Assembly (NCBI RefSeq): GCF_028656935.1
Contig: NZ_JAMDGZ010000031.1
Coordinates: forward strand, 1 to 63,398
Direction of reading: 5' to 3'
Length of the DNA stretch: 63,398 nt
From: Pseudomonas rubra
GTDB lineage: Bacteria > Pseudomonadota > Gammaproteobacteria > Pseudomonadales > Pseudomonadaceae
Each line of letters starts with the position of its first letter. The stretch's first letter is position 1. The notes beneath the pieces were generated by a model, which worked only from the letters and a program-made list of their open reading frames with translations, searched no databases and was not told the origin of the DNA. This document shows positions 36,060 through 44,308 of the stretch, in pieces. A program made the translations under genes and the position numbers.

Positions 36060-36083
36060 TGACTGCAAACTGACAGCACTGAC
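36060..36083. promoter_or_regulatory. TGAC direct repeats, candidate response-regulator site
   Basis: TGAC occurs at 36060-36063, 36071-36074 and 36080-36083, spaced 11 and 9 bases, close to one helical turn. OmpR-type regulators usually bind such tandem repeats. The site lies 68-91 bases before the efflux operon start. The role is inferred. Confidence 0.35.
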
Positions 36084-36106
36084 AGCTGTCGCGGCAAGGG
36101 GCTGTG

Positions 36107-36170
36107 GTGGGAGCGGGCTTGCCCCGCGATGCGATGTGGCTGACAGAACGCAATCGCGGAGCAAGTCGAA
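36107..36170. repeat. REP pair with degenerate right arm
   Basis: Left arm GTGGGAGCGGGCTTGCCCCG is standard. The right arm ATCGCGGAGCAAGTCGAATCG is a decayed reverse copy. It is the same family as the element at 27678-27747. Confidence 0.7.
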
Positions 36171-36378
36171 TCGTCGCACCCACCAGAATTTTCCCGATCT
36201 TCTTTAGGAAACATAGCTATTTCACTCGGACTTCTCCAGGTCTTTGCCCAAGGGCGGTGAAGGCATAGTGGCCCCCGTCGTGTGCAGCAGGGGAAGCAGG
36301 TCGGACGCTGACCTGCGGGTTGCTGTTGCACGTCGCCAATATCCAGCGCAAGACGCGCACAACCTATCTGGAGTTGCA

Positions 36379-36927
36379 ATGAAAAAGCTCACGTTCAGCG
36401 GCCTGTTCGCCGCCTTGACCCTCGCCGGTGTCACTCAGCTCGCCCAGGCCGCTGATGGCGAAATCAGCTTCGAAGGTTTCATCGTCAACAGCACCTGCGC
36501 CATCGAGATTGGTGACAGCGCCGGCGGCGTTCGCGGTGTTGTCAAACTAGGTGATGAAGTGCCGACCAGCAGCCTGTCGAGCGCTGGCATGGTCGCTGGT
36601 GGCGGGTATTTCAATCTGCAGGTCAACAGTTCCGACCCCGGCTGTGATGTCTCGGGTAAATCGGCCACCGTGACCTTCCTGCCGGTCAGTGGTTCGGTAG
36701 GGCCGAGCGGCCAGTGGCTGGCGCTGGAAAACGTTGCAGGGGCGGCAACCAATGTCGCCGTGCAGCTACGTGATCGTCGTGGTATTGAGCTGCCGATGTC
36801 CGAAGCGTCGGAAGAGTACGTCGACCTGACCCAACCGATGCGTTTCACCGCCAACTACATCGCCACCGGGACCGCAACACCAGGGCCGGCCAATGCCAAG
36901 GCGCTGTTCACTGTAAACATCCAGTAA
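36379..36927 (+). CDS. Chaperone-usher fimbrial major subunit
   Basis: This 182-residue precursor has a signal peptide ending near AQAAD. The mature protein has the pilin fold, with Cys40 (VNSTCAIEIG) and a later Cys in DPGCDVSG that should form the usual disulphide. The C-terminal strand ANAKALFTVNIQ fits the donor-strand-complemented ending. It is the first gene of the fimbrial operon. A hairpin after its stop could raise its transcript level relative to the next genes. The ATG at 36379 starts the signal peptide. Confidence 0.85.
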   Translation: MKKLTFSGLFAALTLAGVTQLAQAADGEISFEGFIVNSTCAIEIGDSAGGVRGVVKLGDEVPTSSLSSAGMVAGGGYFNLQVNSSDPGCDVSGKSATVTFLPVSGSVGPSGQWLALENVAGAATNVAVQLRDRRGIELPMSEASEEYVDLTQPMRFTANYIATGTATPGPANAKALFTVNIQ

Positions 36928-36933
36928 CCCACA

Positions 36934-36965
36934 CCGCCGGTGCGTACTCCGGTACGCACCGGTGG
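36934..36965 (+). promoter_or_regulatory. Strong hairpin between pilin and chaperone genes
   Basis: CCGGTGCGTAC (36937-36947) and GTACGCACCGG (36952-36962) pair perfectly around a TCCG loop, and three more outer pairs (one of them G-T) extend the stem to 14. No T-run follows, so it is unlikely to be a full terminator. In fimbrial operons such structures act as partial terminators or RNA stabilisers to favour the major subunit. Confidence 0.6.
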
Positions 36966-36984
36966 CAGCATCGAGGAAGCAGTC

Positions 36985-37728
36985 ATGCATCGGTTTTTTC
37001 GATATGAACTGGGTTTGCGCCTCTGCCTGGCAGGCGTGCTGGCCATGCTGCCGGTAATGAGTGCCCAGGCCGGGATCATTCTGAGCAATACCCGGGTGGT
37101 GTTCGATGCCAACAAGCGTGATGTGTCTGTCACGGCTGGCAATGCCACCGACAAACCTTACGCGGTGCAGGTCTGGGTCAATACCGAGGCCGATGACAAT
37201 GTCATCGCTGCGCCCTTTATTGCCACGCCGCCGCTGTTTCGCCTGGACTCGATGAAGGAGCAAATGGTGCGCATCGTGCCCACCGCAAATGACCTGCCCA
37301 GTGATCGCGAGTCGGTCTTCTACTTCAATGCCCAGGAAATTCCCGCCGCCAACAGTGAGGAGGACGGCACGCTGAAGATAGCGCTGCGCACCCGAATCAA
37401 ACTGTTCTACCGGCCCAAGGGCCTTGAGGGTTCGTTGCTTGAGGCGCTGCCCGGGCTGCAATGGGTATTGCGTCGGGACCAGGGTAAAGCGCTGTTGGAA
37501 GTGCACAACCCATCGCCTTTTCATATCTCGTTCATTCACATCAAGGTCGCTGCCGGCGAGCGTGAGAGCGAGATCGACAAGCCCGTCATGGTGGCGCCGC
37601 GTTCACGCCGGGTTTACGAGATTGAGCCCGGCTTGAACTGGACGCCCCAGAGCGTGGTGTTTTCGGTGATCAACGACCATGGCGGTTTCACCGACCCCGA
37701 GCAGGTTAGCCTGAGCGACGCACGCTGA
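36985..37728 (+). CDS. Periplasmic fimbrial chaperone (PapD-like)
   Basis: This 247-residue precursor has a signal peptide ending near SAQAG. An immunoglobulin-like domain follows, with the motif IILSNTRVVFDANKRDVSV and the conserved region DRESVFYFNAQEIPA, then KIALRTRIKLFYRPKGLEG. These match PapD/FimC chaperones, which fold subunits in the periplasm by lending a strand. It precedes the usher gene by 58 bases. The ATG at 36985 follows GAGGAAGC. Confidence 0.9.
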   Translation: MHRFFRYELGLRLCLAGVLAMLPVMSAQAGIILSNTRVVFDANKRDVSVTAGNATDKPYAVQVWVNTEADDNVIAAPFIATPPLFRLDSMKEQMVRIVPTANDLPSDRESVFYFNAQEIPAANSEEDGTLKIALRTRIKLFYRPKGLEGSLLEALPGLQWVLRRDQGKALLEVHNPSPFHISFIHIKVAAGERESEIDKPVMVAPRSRRVYEIEPGLNWTPQSVVFSVINDHGGFTDPEQVSLSDAR

Positions 37729-37786
37729 GGGCTGGCCCGGACTATCGCAGAGCCCGCTTGCGCAGGCTTGGAATCGAGTAAGTGCA

Positions 37787-40309
37787 ATGTTTGAGTTACC
37801 GTGCCCCTGGCGAGCCCCTCGTTCTGCCGGCGGCCTGCCGCTGGCCGTGGTTTTTACCCTGGCAGCAGTGGCAGGCCCTGGCAGCGCCCACTCGGCTACG
37901 TTCGACAGCAGTTTCATGCAGTCTTTTGGCGGCGGATCGGCTGGTCCGAACCTTGATCTGGAAGCGATAGCGCAGAGCACCCAGATTGGCCCCGGTCTGT
38001 ATTCGGTGTCGATTCGCTTGAACCAGAGTTTTTTCGATCGGCGCGAATTGCGTTTCGATGACCAGGGCGCCGGTGAGGTTGCGGCCTGCCTGACACCAGC
38101 GCTATTGCTGGACATGGGCGTGAAGCTCGAAGCCTTGCTCGACAAGGCACAGCTGACCACGCTCGACTGCGTGGACTTGGCCGCAGTGATCGAAGGCGCC
38201 GCCGTCAGCTTCGATGCGGCCTACCTGGCCGTGGATATCATCGTTCCGCAAATTGCCCTGCAGCGCGATGCGGTCGGTTATGTCTCGCCCAGCGAATGGG
38301 ACGATGGCATCAATGCCGGCATGCTCAATTATCAGTTCGTCGCAGCCCAAGGCCACAGCGATGACCAGGGCAGCAACAGCCAGTACAACCTGTACCTGAA
38401 CGGTGGCCTCAATCTCGGCGGCTGGCGCCTGCGCTCCAATGCTTACCTGAGCCAGGATTCGGTGCTGGGGCGTCAGTGGCAACGCTCCAATACCTATGCC
38501 CAGACCGACTTGCCAGCAACCTTTGGCACTTTGACCTTGGGCGACAGCTTTACTGTGGGCGATGTTTTCGACAGCCTGCCGTTTCGCGGCGTACAACTGG
38601 CAACCGACATGGGTATGTGGCCGGACTCGCTGCAGGGCTATGCCCCTGTGGTACGCGGCGTAGCCGAAACCCGGGCGAAGGTAGAGGTGCTGCACAACGG
38701 TTATTCGCTGTACTCGACCTACGTGCCCCCAGGGCCGTTCGAGATCGATGACCTCAACGCCGCAGGCGGCAGTGGTGATCTGGAAGTGATCATCACCGAG
38801 GCCGATGGGCGTGAGCGACGCTTTACCCAGCCCTATGCGACGCTGGGTAACCTGATGCGCGAAAAGGCCTGGCGCTACAGCCTGACCCTGGGCGAATACA
38901 ACGCCGCCGACGAAGGCGACCGGCCCAAACTCGGCCAGGCAACCCTGGCCTATGGCCTGCCTGCCGACTACACGGTGTATGGCGGTGTGCTCGGCAACGA
39001 TTTCTATCAGGCCACGCTGCTGGGGCTGGGTAAGAACCTCGGGCATTTCGGCGCGGTTTCGCTGGATGCGACCCAGGCCCGCACCGACGGCGCCGACAGC
39101 CGCCGCGACACCGGCCAGAGCTATGGTCTGCGCTACGGCAAGGCGTTCGCTACCGGTACCTCGGTACGCTTTGCCGGCTACCGCTACTCCACCGAAGGCT
39201 ATCGGGATTTTGCCGAGGCCGTCTGGCAGCACGACAATGCCACCTTCGATCGCGCCACCAAGCGCAGCCGGGTGCAGGCCAGCGTGGCCCACAATTTTGC
39301 CAGCACCGCTTTTTACCTGAACCTCAGCCAGCAGGACTACTGGAACACCTCACGGCGGGAGCGGCAGTTGCAGTTGGGCGTTAACACCCAGTACCGCAGC
39401 GTCAGCTACGGCCTGTATGCGAGCAAGAGCCTGGTCGACTCGTTTGGCCAATCCAGTCAGATTGCCTTGAGCGTTTCCTTGCCCTTGGGCGGTGGCAGCA
39501 GCGCCAATCTGGCACTGACACGCAACGATGATGGCAGCTATGACGAACGGGCCGGGTTCCGCGGGCGGGCCGGCCGTGATGGGCACCTGTCTTACAACAT
39601 CGACGCCAGTCACAGCGAGCGCAGCGGCTCGTCCGGTTCGGCGTCGGTCAACTACCTGGCACCCTTCGCCCAGTTAGGGGCAGGGCTCAGTGGCGGCGAG
39701 CGCTACGAGCAGGCCAGCATCAACCTGGCCGGCTCACTGATTGCCCATGCCGACGGCCTGGCGCTAGGGCATACCCTGGGCGAGACCATGGGCCTGGTGC
39801 ATGTGGCCGATACGGCCGATGTCGGCGTGCTCAACGCGCCGGGTACCCGCACCAATGCCGATGGCTATTCGGTCATCCCTTACATGACGCCGTACCGTAA
39901 GAACCGGGTGAGCCTGGATACCCAGGATCTGGACCACAACGTCGACATCGACAATGGCGTAGCCCAGGTGGTGCCGCGCCGGGGTGCGGTGGTCAAGGCT
40001 TCGTTCGAGGCCAAACGGTCCGAGAAGATTCTGCTCAACTTGCGCTTGGTCGACGGTGGCCATCCACCGTTCGGTGCCCAGGTGCTCGACGGCGAGCAAC
40101 AGTCGGTCGGTGTGGTCGGGCCGGGCGGGCAAGTGCTGCTGACCCTGCCGGAGGCCAGTAACCAGGTCCGGGTCCGGTGGGGCAAGGCGGCGCATCAGCA
40201 ATGCTGGGCGTCGCTTGAGGCCGCAGGTCTGGAACCTGTCAGTGATACCTATCGCCAGGTGCAAGCGACCTGTCAGCCCATTGCCGATGATGCAGGAGTG
40301 ACACCGTGA
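37787..40309 (+). CDS. Fimbrial usher (outer-membrane assembly platform)
   Basis: The 840-residue precursor has a signal peptide ending near GSAHSA. The N-terminal usher domain (FDSSFMQSFGGG) comes first. The central barrel contains the family stretch GFEIDDL-like PPGPFEIDDLNAAGGSGDLE, and a C-terminal domain follows. Ushers export and polymerise chaperone-bound subunits through the outer membrane. The stop overlaps the next ATG by a few bases, so the downstream subunits are in the same operon. Confidence 0.93.
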   Translation: MFELPCPWRAPRSAGGLPLAVVFTLAAVAGPGSAHSATFDSSFMQSFGGGSAGPNLDLEAIAQSTQIGPGLYSVSIRLNQSFFDRRELRFDDQGAGEVAACLTPALLLDMGVKLEALLDKAQLTTLDCVDLAAVIEGAAVSFDAAYLAVDIIVPQIALQRDAVGYVSPSEWDDGINAGMLNYQFVAAQGHSDDQGSNSQYNLYLNGGLNLGGWRLRSNAYLSQDSVLGRQWQRSNTYAQTDLPATFGTLTLGDSFTVGDVFDSLPFRGVQLATDMGMWPDSLQGYAPVVRGVAETRAKVEVLHNGYSLYSTYVPPGPFEIDDLNAAGGSGDLEVIITEADGRERRFTQPYATLGNLMREKAWRYSLTLGEYNAADEGDRPKLGQATLAYGLPADYTVYGGVLGNDFYQATLLGLGKNLGHFGAVSLDATQARTDGADSRRDTGQSYGLRYGKAFATGTSVRFAGYRYSTEGYRDFAEAVWQHDNATFDRATKRSRVQASVAHNFASTAFYLNLSQQDYWNTSRRERQLQLGVNTQYRSVSYGLYASKSLVDSFGQSSQIALSVSLPLGGGSSANLALTRNDDGSYDERAGFRGRAGRDGHLSYNIDASHSERSGSSGSASVNYLAPFAQLGAGLSGGERYEQASINLAGSLIAHADGLALGHTLGETMGLVHVADTADVGVLNAPGTRTNADGYSVIPYMTPYRKNRVSLDTQDLDHNVDIDNGVAQVVPRRGAVVKASFEAKRSEKILLNLRLVDGGHPPFGAQVLDGEQQSVGVVGPGGQVLLTLPEASNQVRVRWGKAAHQQCWASLEAAGLEPVSDTYRQVQATCQPIADDAGVTP

Positions 40310-41349
40310 AAAAAGTAACCGGATGGTTCGGTCGTTGCTTGCTGCTTCTGAGCGCGTGTTTTTCCTCGCAAGTGCACGCCTGTTTTCCGGAGGGGTTCTT
40401 CAAAACCCTGAACATCAGCGCGGGTTACAACAATGTCGGCCGGGATACACCGGACGGCACGGTATTCTGGGACAGGCCGCAGCAGTTGGTGAACTTCAGT
40501 AGTAACTGGATTGATTGCCGTGGACCTGTGACCTTCCAGGTCACTACCCCTTTGGCTCCGATCCATGGCTCGCCGCTGGTCGATCCAGGCGAAGTGCTGC
40601 TGCGGACCCCGATTCCCGGAATTGGCCTGGTGATGAACGCACGTCTTTCCGCTGATGGTTCGTTGGTCTACACCCCGGGCACAGGGCGACTGGGCAGCGG
40701 CGTCCCTCATACGGTCAGCCACATCCGCAGCGACCGCTTGGTATCCATGCGCGATCTTGACTATGGAATCCGCTTGATAAAGATCGGGCCTGTGCAACCG
40801 GGCCATCATTTTCTGAACGGCACGACGGTGATGCAGATCGCCAGTGACCGTAACGGACCCCTTATGGATGTGGTGATTTCACAAGGCTCGGTGGGTGTTG
40901 CCCAATGCAGCCTGCCAGCGGCACCCGGCAATCAGATTAGGGTACCGATGGGGACCTGGACGCCAAGTGACTTTGCTGGAGAAGGGGCAGGGACCCAGCA
41001 CCGGGCGTTTCGCATTGCACTCAATGATTGCACCTACGGAGTGAGTGACCCACATGCGCCTGGCGTCTATGCCCATATGCGTCTTGACCCGCGAAACGGC
41101 TCGACGGTCATTGATGCGCCAAGGGGCATTCTCGGACTGAGTAGCGACTCCACGGCCAGTGGAGTCGGTGTTCAGGTGCTCAAGTCAGATCTTACGCCGC
41201 TGGCGCTACTGGAAGAGCTGCCCATAGAAAGGGTTGGCTTTGGCACAACCTGGCTTGATCTTGCCGCGCGTTACATCCAGGCAGGGGCTGACCGGCCTGA
41301 TGCGGGTACTGCCAACGCGGCAGCGGGGTTCACCATTACCTACAAATGA
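40306..41349 (+). CDS. Fimbrial tip/minor subunit 1 (paralogous pair)
   Basis: This 347-residue precursor has a signal peptide ending near SSQVHA. The C-terminal half reads as a pilin-type domain (AQCSLPAAPGNQIRVPMG, HMRLDPRNGSTVI, AAGFTITYK). The N-terminal half is probably the binding or receptor part. It is longer than a structural subunit and lies last-but-one in the operon, which fits a two-domain tip adhesin. The next gene is a clear paralogue. The ligand is unknown. Confidence 0.8.
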   Translation: MKKVTGWFGRCLLLLSACFSSQVHACFPEGFFKTLNISAGYNNVGRDTPDGTVFWDRPQQLVNFSSNWIDCRGPVTFQVTTPLAPIHGSPLVDPGEVLLRTPIPGIGLVMNARLSADGSLVYTPGTGRLGSGVPHTVSHIRSDRLVSMRDLDYGIRLIKIGPVQPGHHFLNGTTVMQIASDRNGPLMDVVISQGSVGVAQCSLPAAPGNQIRVPMGTWTPSDFAGEGAGTQHRAFRIALNDCTYGVSDPHAPGVYAHMRLDPRNGSTVIDAPRGILGLSSDSTASGVGVQVLKSDLTPLALLEELPIERVGFGTTWLDLAARYIQAGADRPDAGTANAAAGFTITYK

Positions 41350-41421
41350 GCGTGACATCCTCAGCAGATCACCGCGGCTCAAGTGTGGCGGTACTTTCAA
41401 GAATACGAGAGGCAAAATCAG

Positions 41422-42486
41422 ATGAGTTCTCACCGCTTGAACAACGGCCGCCGGCTGTTGGCCGCGTTGCTGTTTGGCGCGCCCTTTAGCGCTTGGTCCT
41501 GTGACTTCGCTCCGGGTTATTTTCTTAACGTCAACCTGAGTGCGGGCGCGCTTTACGTACCCAGGGATGCCCCACCCGGCACGGTGATCAGGGATCGCGA
41601 GGTCTCAGTGCATGCCCTCAATCCCGGCCAATTGTGTAGCAGCGCTGCGGTGTATACGGTCAGCTCACCACTGCGTGCTGAAAATGGCTCGCCGTTGGTT
41701 AGCGCGGGTGAAGTGCTGCTGCATTCGGACATCCCGGGTGTTGCCGTGGTGGTCGACACCCGACTGTCACCGGCGTCATGGGATATGCCCTGGTGGAATT
41801 ATGTGCCAGGTACAGGGGCCAACCGCTCCGGCGTGCCTTACGTTGCACACAATCTGGGAGTTGTCGGTGGGAGCTACGACAGAATTGCGCACGTAACGCT
41901 GGGCTACCGGATCATCAAGACCGGCCCCATCGAGCCGGGCAATGGCCCGTATTCGCTGTCTGGCCTTACACTGGCCCGATACTCGAGCAACCTCATCGGC
42001 CCGATGATCGACATCAAGATCAACAGCGGTACCTTGACCGTCGCGCAATGCAGTTTGCCGTCTAAGCCGGGCAAGCAGATCAGGGTCGATCTGGGGAGCT
42101 GGAACCAGAGCGACTTCAACGGCGAGGGGGCCTCAAGCGATGCCATGGCGTTCTACATTCCGCTCAGTGGCTGCAGCAACGGCAGTGGTGCGGCCAACAA
42201 CCACTTTGCCCACATCCGTCTGGACCCGCGCAATGGCTCCAGTGTGGTCGATGGGCCGCGCGGGATCGTGGGCCTGACAGCTGATTCCACGGCCACGGGC
42301 GTGGCCGTGCAGGTACTCAAGGATGATTTGAGCCCGCTGGCCTTGAACGAGGATGTCCCCATCCGGCGTTTGCAGAACGGCAGCATCACCTTGCCAATGG
42401 CCGCACGCTACATCCAGGTCGGCGATGCCGGGCCTACGGGAGGGATCGCCAATGCGGCGGTCAACTTCACCATTACCTACCGATAG
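41422..42486 (+). CDS. Fimbrial tip/minor subunit 2 (paralogous pair)
   Basis: The 354-residue precursor is closely related to the previous protein. Shared blocks include ENGSPLVSAGEVLL, AQCSLPSKPGKQIRVDLG, HIRLDPRNGSSVVDGPRG and AAVNFTITYR at the end. The signal peptide ends near FSAWS. It lies 72 bases after its paralogue. Two adhesin-like genes could give one fimbria two tip types. The ATG at 41422 follows GAGAGG. An upstream frame from 41383 adds 13 residues that do not look coding. Confidence 0.8.
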   Translation: MSSHRLNNGRRLLAALLFGAPFSAWSCDFAPGYFLNVNLSAGALYVPRDAPPGTVIRDREVSVHALNPGQLCSSAAVYTVSSPLRAENGSPLVSAGEVLLHSDIPGVAVVVDTRLSPASWDMPWWNYVPGTGANRSGVPYVAHNLGVVGGSYDRIAHVTLGYRIIKTGPIEPGNGPYSLSGLTLARYSSNLIGPMIDIKINSGTLTVAQCSLPSKPGKQIRVDLGSWNQSDFNGEGASSDAMAFYIPLSGCSNGSGAANNHFAHIRLDPRNGSSVVDGPRGIVGLTADSTATGVAVQVLKDDLSPLALNEDVPIRRLQNGSITLPMAARYIQVGDAGPTGGIANAAVNFTITYR

Positions 42487-42499
42487 CCAATCGCGCGAT

Positions 42500-43243
42500 T
42501 CAGAAGCCGATGAAGCTGTAATGGGCCCCTTGCTCGCTGCAGACCTGGACGGCGCAGGCCTCAAGCTCTGCGCACAAGGCCGGGTCTACGACGTGCAGGC
42601 TCCAGGGCGCAATCGGCTGGTCGAGTGGCGGTTGCTCAAGCGCTTGAGCCAGCGCCGCAACAGCGGGTAGGTAGGCGGTAAAGCCATTGCCCTTTAGCGC
42701 GCTGACATTGATGCCCAGGGCCTGGCAGATGGCGACCTTGGCGCGGATATCGTCGCGGTCGGCCTGGCGCGAGCGCTCGATCAGTTCGGCCAGGCGCCGG
42801 TCGACCAGGTACTCGCCATGAATCAACGGCGGGCCACTGTGCCAGGCTTCGCTGGGGCAGTCCTTGGTCTCGGGGCGCAGTGGGATGTGTGGATTGATTT
42901 CCATCGGATAAATCCGACACACCAGCGGGCGGGTCTCGTAGATGCCGCAGCGATTGTCCTCACCCAGATGGCGGCAACGCCCCGGATTGAAGGCGGCGAA
43001 GGTGATGCTTACCCAAACCTCGCTGCTACCGCAGGGCACGGGCCAGGCGCGGCGCATGGCGTGTTCACGCTGTGCTTCGGGCAGGCCCGGGCCGTCGGCC
43101 AGGAAGGCTTCGGCCAGGACAATGAGCTGGCCGCCAGCATCGAGCCACTGGCGGGTTTCGCTGAGGGTCAGGGGTACATGGTGCCCGGTGCAGCATTTGC
43201 CACAGCCGGTGCAGTCGAAATGGACAGTGGATAGCGCAGCCAT
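42500..43243 (-). CDS. YkgJ-family cysteine-cluster protein
   Basis: This 247-residue protein has the YkgJ-type Cys pattern: FDCTGCGKCCTGHH at the start, then CRHLGEDNRCGIYETRPLVC, then IYP. The group is thought to bind a zinc or iron-sulphur cluster, but function is unknown. It is convergent with the second adhesin gene, 13 bases away. The start at 43243 was chosen because the Cys block begins just after it. An ATG at 43279 would add 12 residues, and neither start has a good ribosome site. Confidence 0.82.
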   Translation of the reverse strand: MAALSTVHFDCTGCGKCCTGHHVPLTLSETRQWLDAGGQLIVLAEAFLADGPGLPEAQREHAMRRAWPVPCGSSEVWVSITFAAFNPGRCRHLGEDNRCGIYETRPLVCRIYPMEINPHIPLRPETKDCPSEAWHSGPPLIHGEYLVDRRLAELIERSRQADRDDIRAKVAICQALGINVSALKGNGFTAYLPAVAALAQALEQPPLDQPIAPWSLHVVDPALCAELEACAVQVCSEQGAHYSFIGF

Positions 43244-43328
43244 GTTGGTGGCGGATACTCGGAACGTCGGGCGCCTCATTGTGCCTGAGCGTCAGGCACA
43301 TTCAAGTGCAGCGTAAGCCTGCTTTGTT

Positions 43329-44228
43329 TTAGCGCTCTGCGAAGGCCACGGCGCGTGCGGCGACGATCAGGCAGTCGGTCAGTTCCGGCGAAGAGAACTT
43401 GGTCAGCACCGCGTTGGCCCCGGCGTCCTTGGCTTTATCGCTGTTCATGGCGCTGTCCAGCGAGGTGTGCAGCAATACATACAGGTGCTGGAAGTCAGGC
43501 GTCTCACGCAGGGTGCGGGTGAAGGCGTAGCCGTCCATCTCGGACATCTCGATGTCCGACACCACCACGTTGATCTCGCGCTCGGTACCTTGCAGCTCCA
43601 GCAAGGTATTGATCGCATCCTTGGCGCTGCGCGCGGTGTGGCATTCGATACCGAGGTTGCGCAAGGTATGCACCGATTGCTGCAGGGCCACCTGGCTGTC
43701 ATCGACCACCAGGATATTGGTGGCGCCCAGCACGGCGGCGTCTTCGGCACTGAGCTGCGAGGTGGCCACTTCGCGGGGCGGCGGGGCGATGCCGTGGATA
43801 ACCTTTTCGATATCCAGTACCTGCACCAGGGTGTTATCGACCCGGGTTACGCCGGTAATGAACGACTTGCTGCCCGAACCGAAAGGTGGCGGCTTGATGT
43901 CGGTGCTCAGGCAGTGGACGATCTTGCTCACCGCCTGCACGTGCAGGCCCTGCTTGGAGCGGCTGATGTCGGTGACGATCAGGCAGCCACCCGGCGGATC
44001 TGCCAGTGGCCGCTCGCCGATGGCCCGCGACAGGTCGATGACCGACAGCGAGTTGCCGCGCAAGGTGGCCACGCCCTGGACGTGAGGGTGCGACTCCGGC
44101 AGCTTGGTCAGCGGCGGGCAGGGGATGATTTCACTGACCTTGAGCAGGTTGATCGCCATCAGCTTGCCGCTGCGCAGGGTGAACAGCAGCAGCGACAGCG
44201 AGTCCGCGCGGGCATTTTGCGACGCCAT
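43329..44228 (-). CDS. cheV: Chemotaxis coupling/receiver protein CheV
   Basis: This 299-residue protein joins an N-terminal CheW-like domain (LLLFTLRSGKLMAINLLKV, HPHVQGVATLRGNSLSVIDL) to a C-terminal receiver domain (NILVVDDSQVALQQ, VVSDIEMSEMDGYAF). CheV couples chemoreceptors to CheA, and its receiver takes phosphate from CheA. The ATG at 44228 follows AAGG. The gene stands alone, without other che genes nearby. Confidence 0.93.
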   Translation of the reverse strand: MASQNARADSLSLLLFTLRSGKLMAINLLKVSEIIPCPPLTKLPESHPHVQGVATLRGNSLSVIDLSRAIGERPLADPPGGCLIVTDISRSKQGLHVQAVSKIVHCLSTDIKPPPFGSGSKSFITGVTRVDNTLVQVLDIEKVIHGIAPPPREVATSQLSAEDAAVLGATNILVVDDSQVALQQSVHTLRNLGIECHTARSAKDAINTLLELQGTEREINVVVSDIEMSEMDGYAFTRTLRETPDFQHLYVLLHTSLDSAMNSDKAKDAGANAVLTKFSSPELTDCLIVAARAVAFAER

Positions 44229-44308
44229 AGGCACCTTCAGGGCAGAGTAATTGAGGGAGATGCCAGGTTATCGACCCGGCAGCCCGTGGCTTTAATCACT
44301 CGGTGCAA

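Larger units (their letters stand above)
35993..36378. other. 386-bp divergent region between efflux and fimbrial operons
   Basis: No gene is seen here. It contains TGAC direct repeats at 36060-36083 near the efflux start and a REP pair at 36107-36170. The remaining sequence should hold the promoter of the fimbrial operon, but I cannot name a clear box. Confidence 0.5.
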
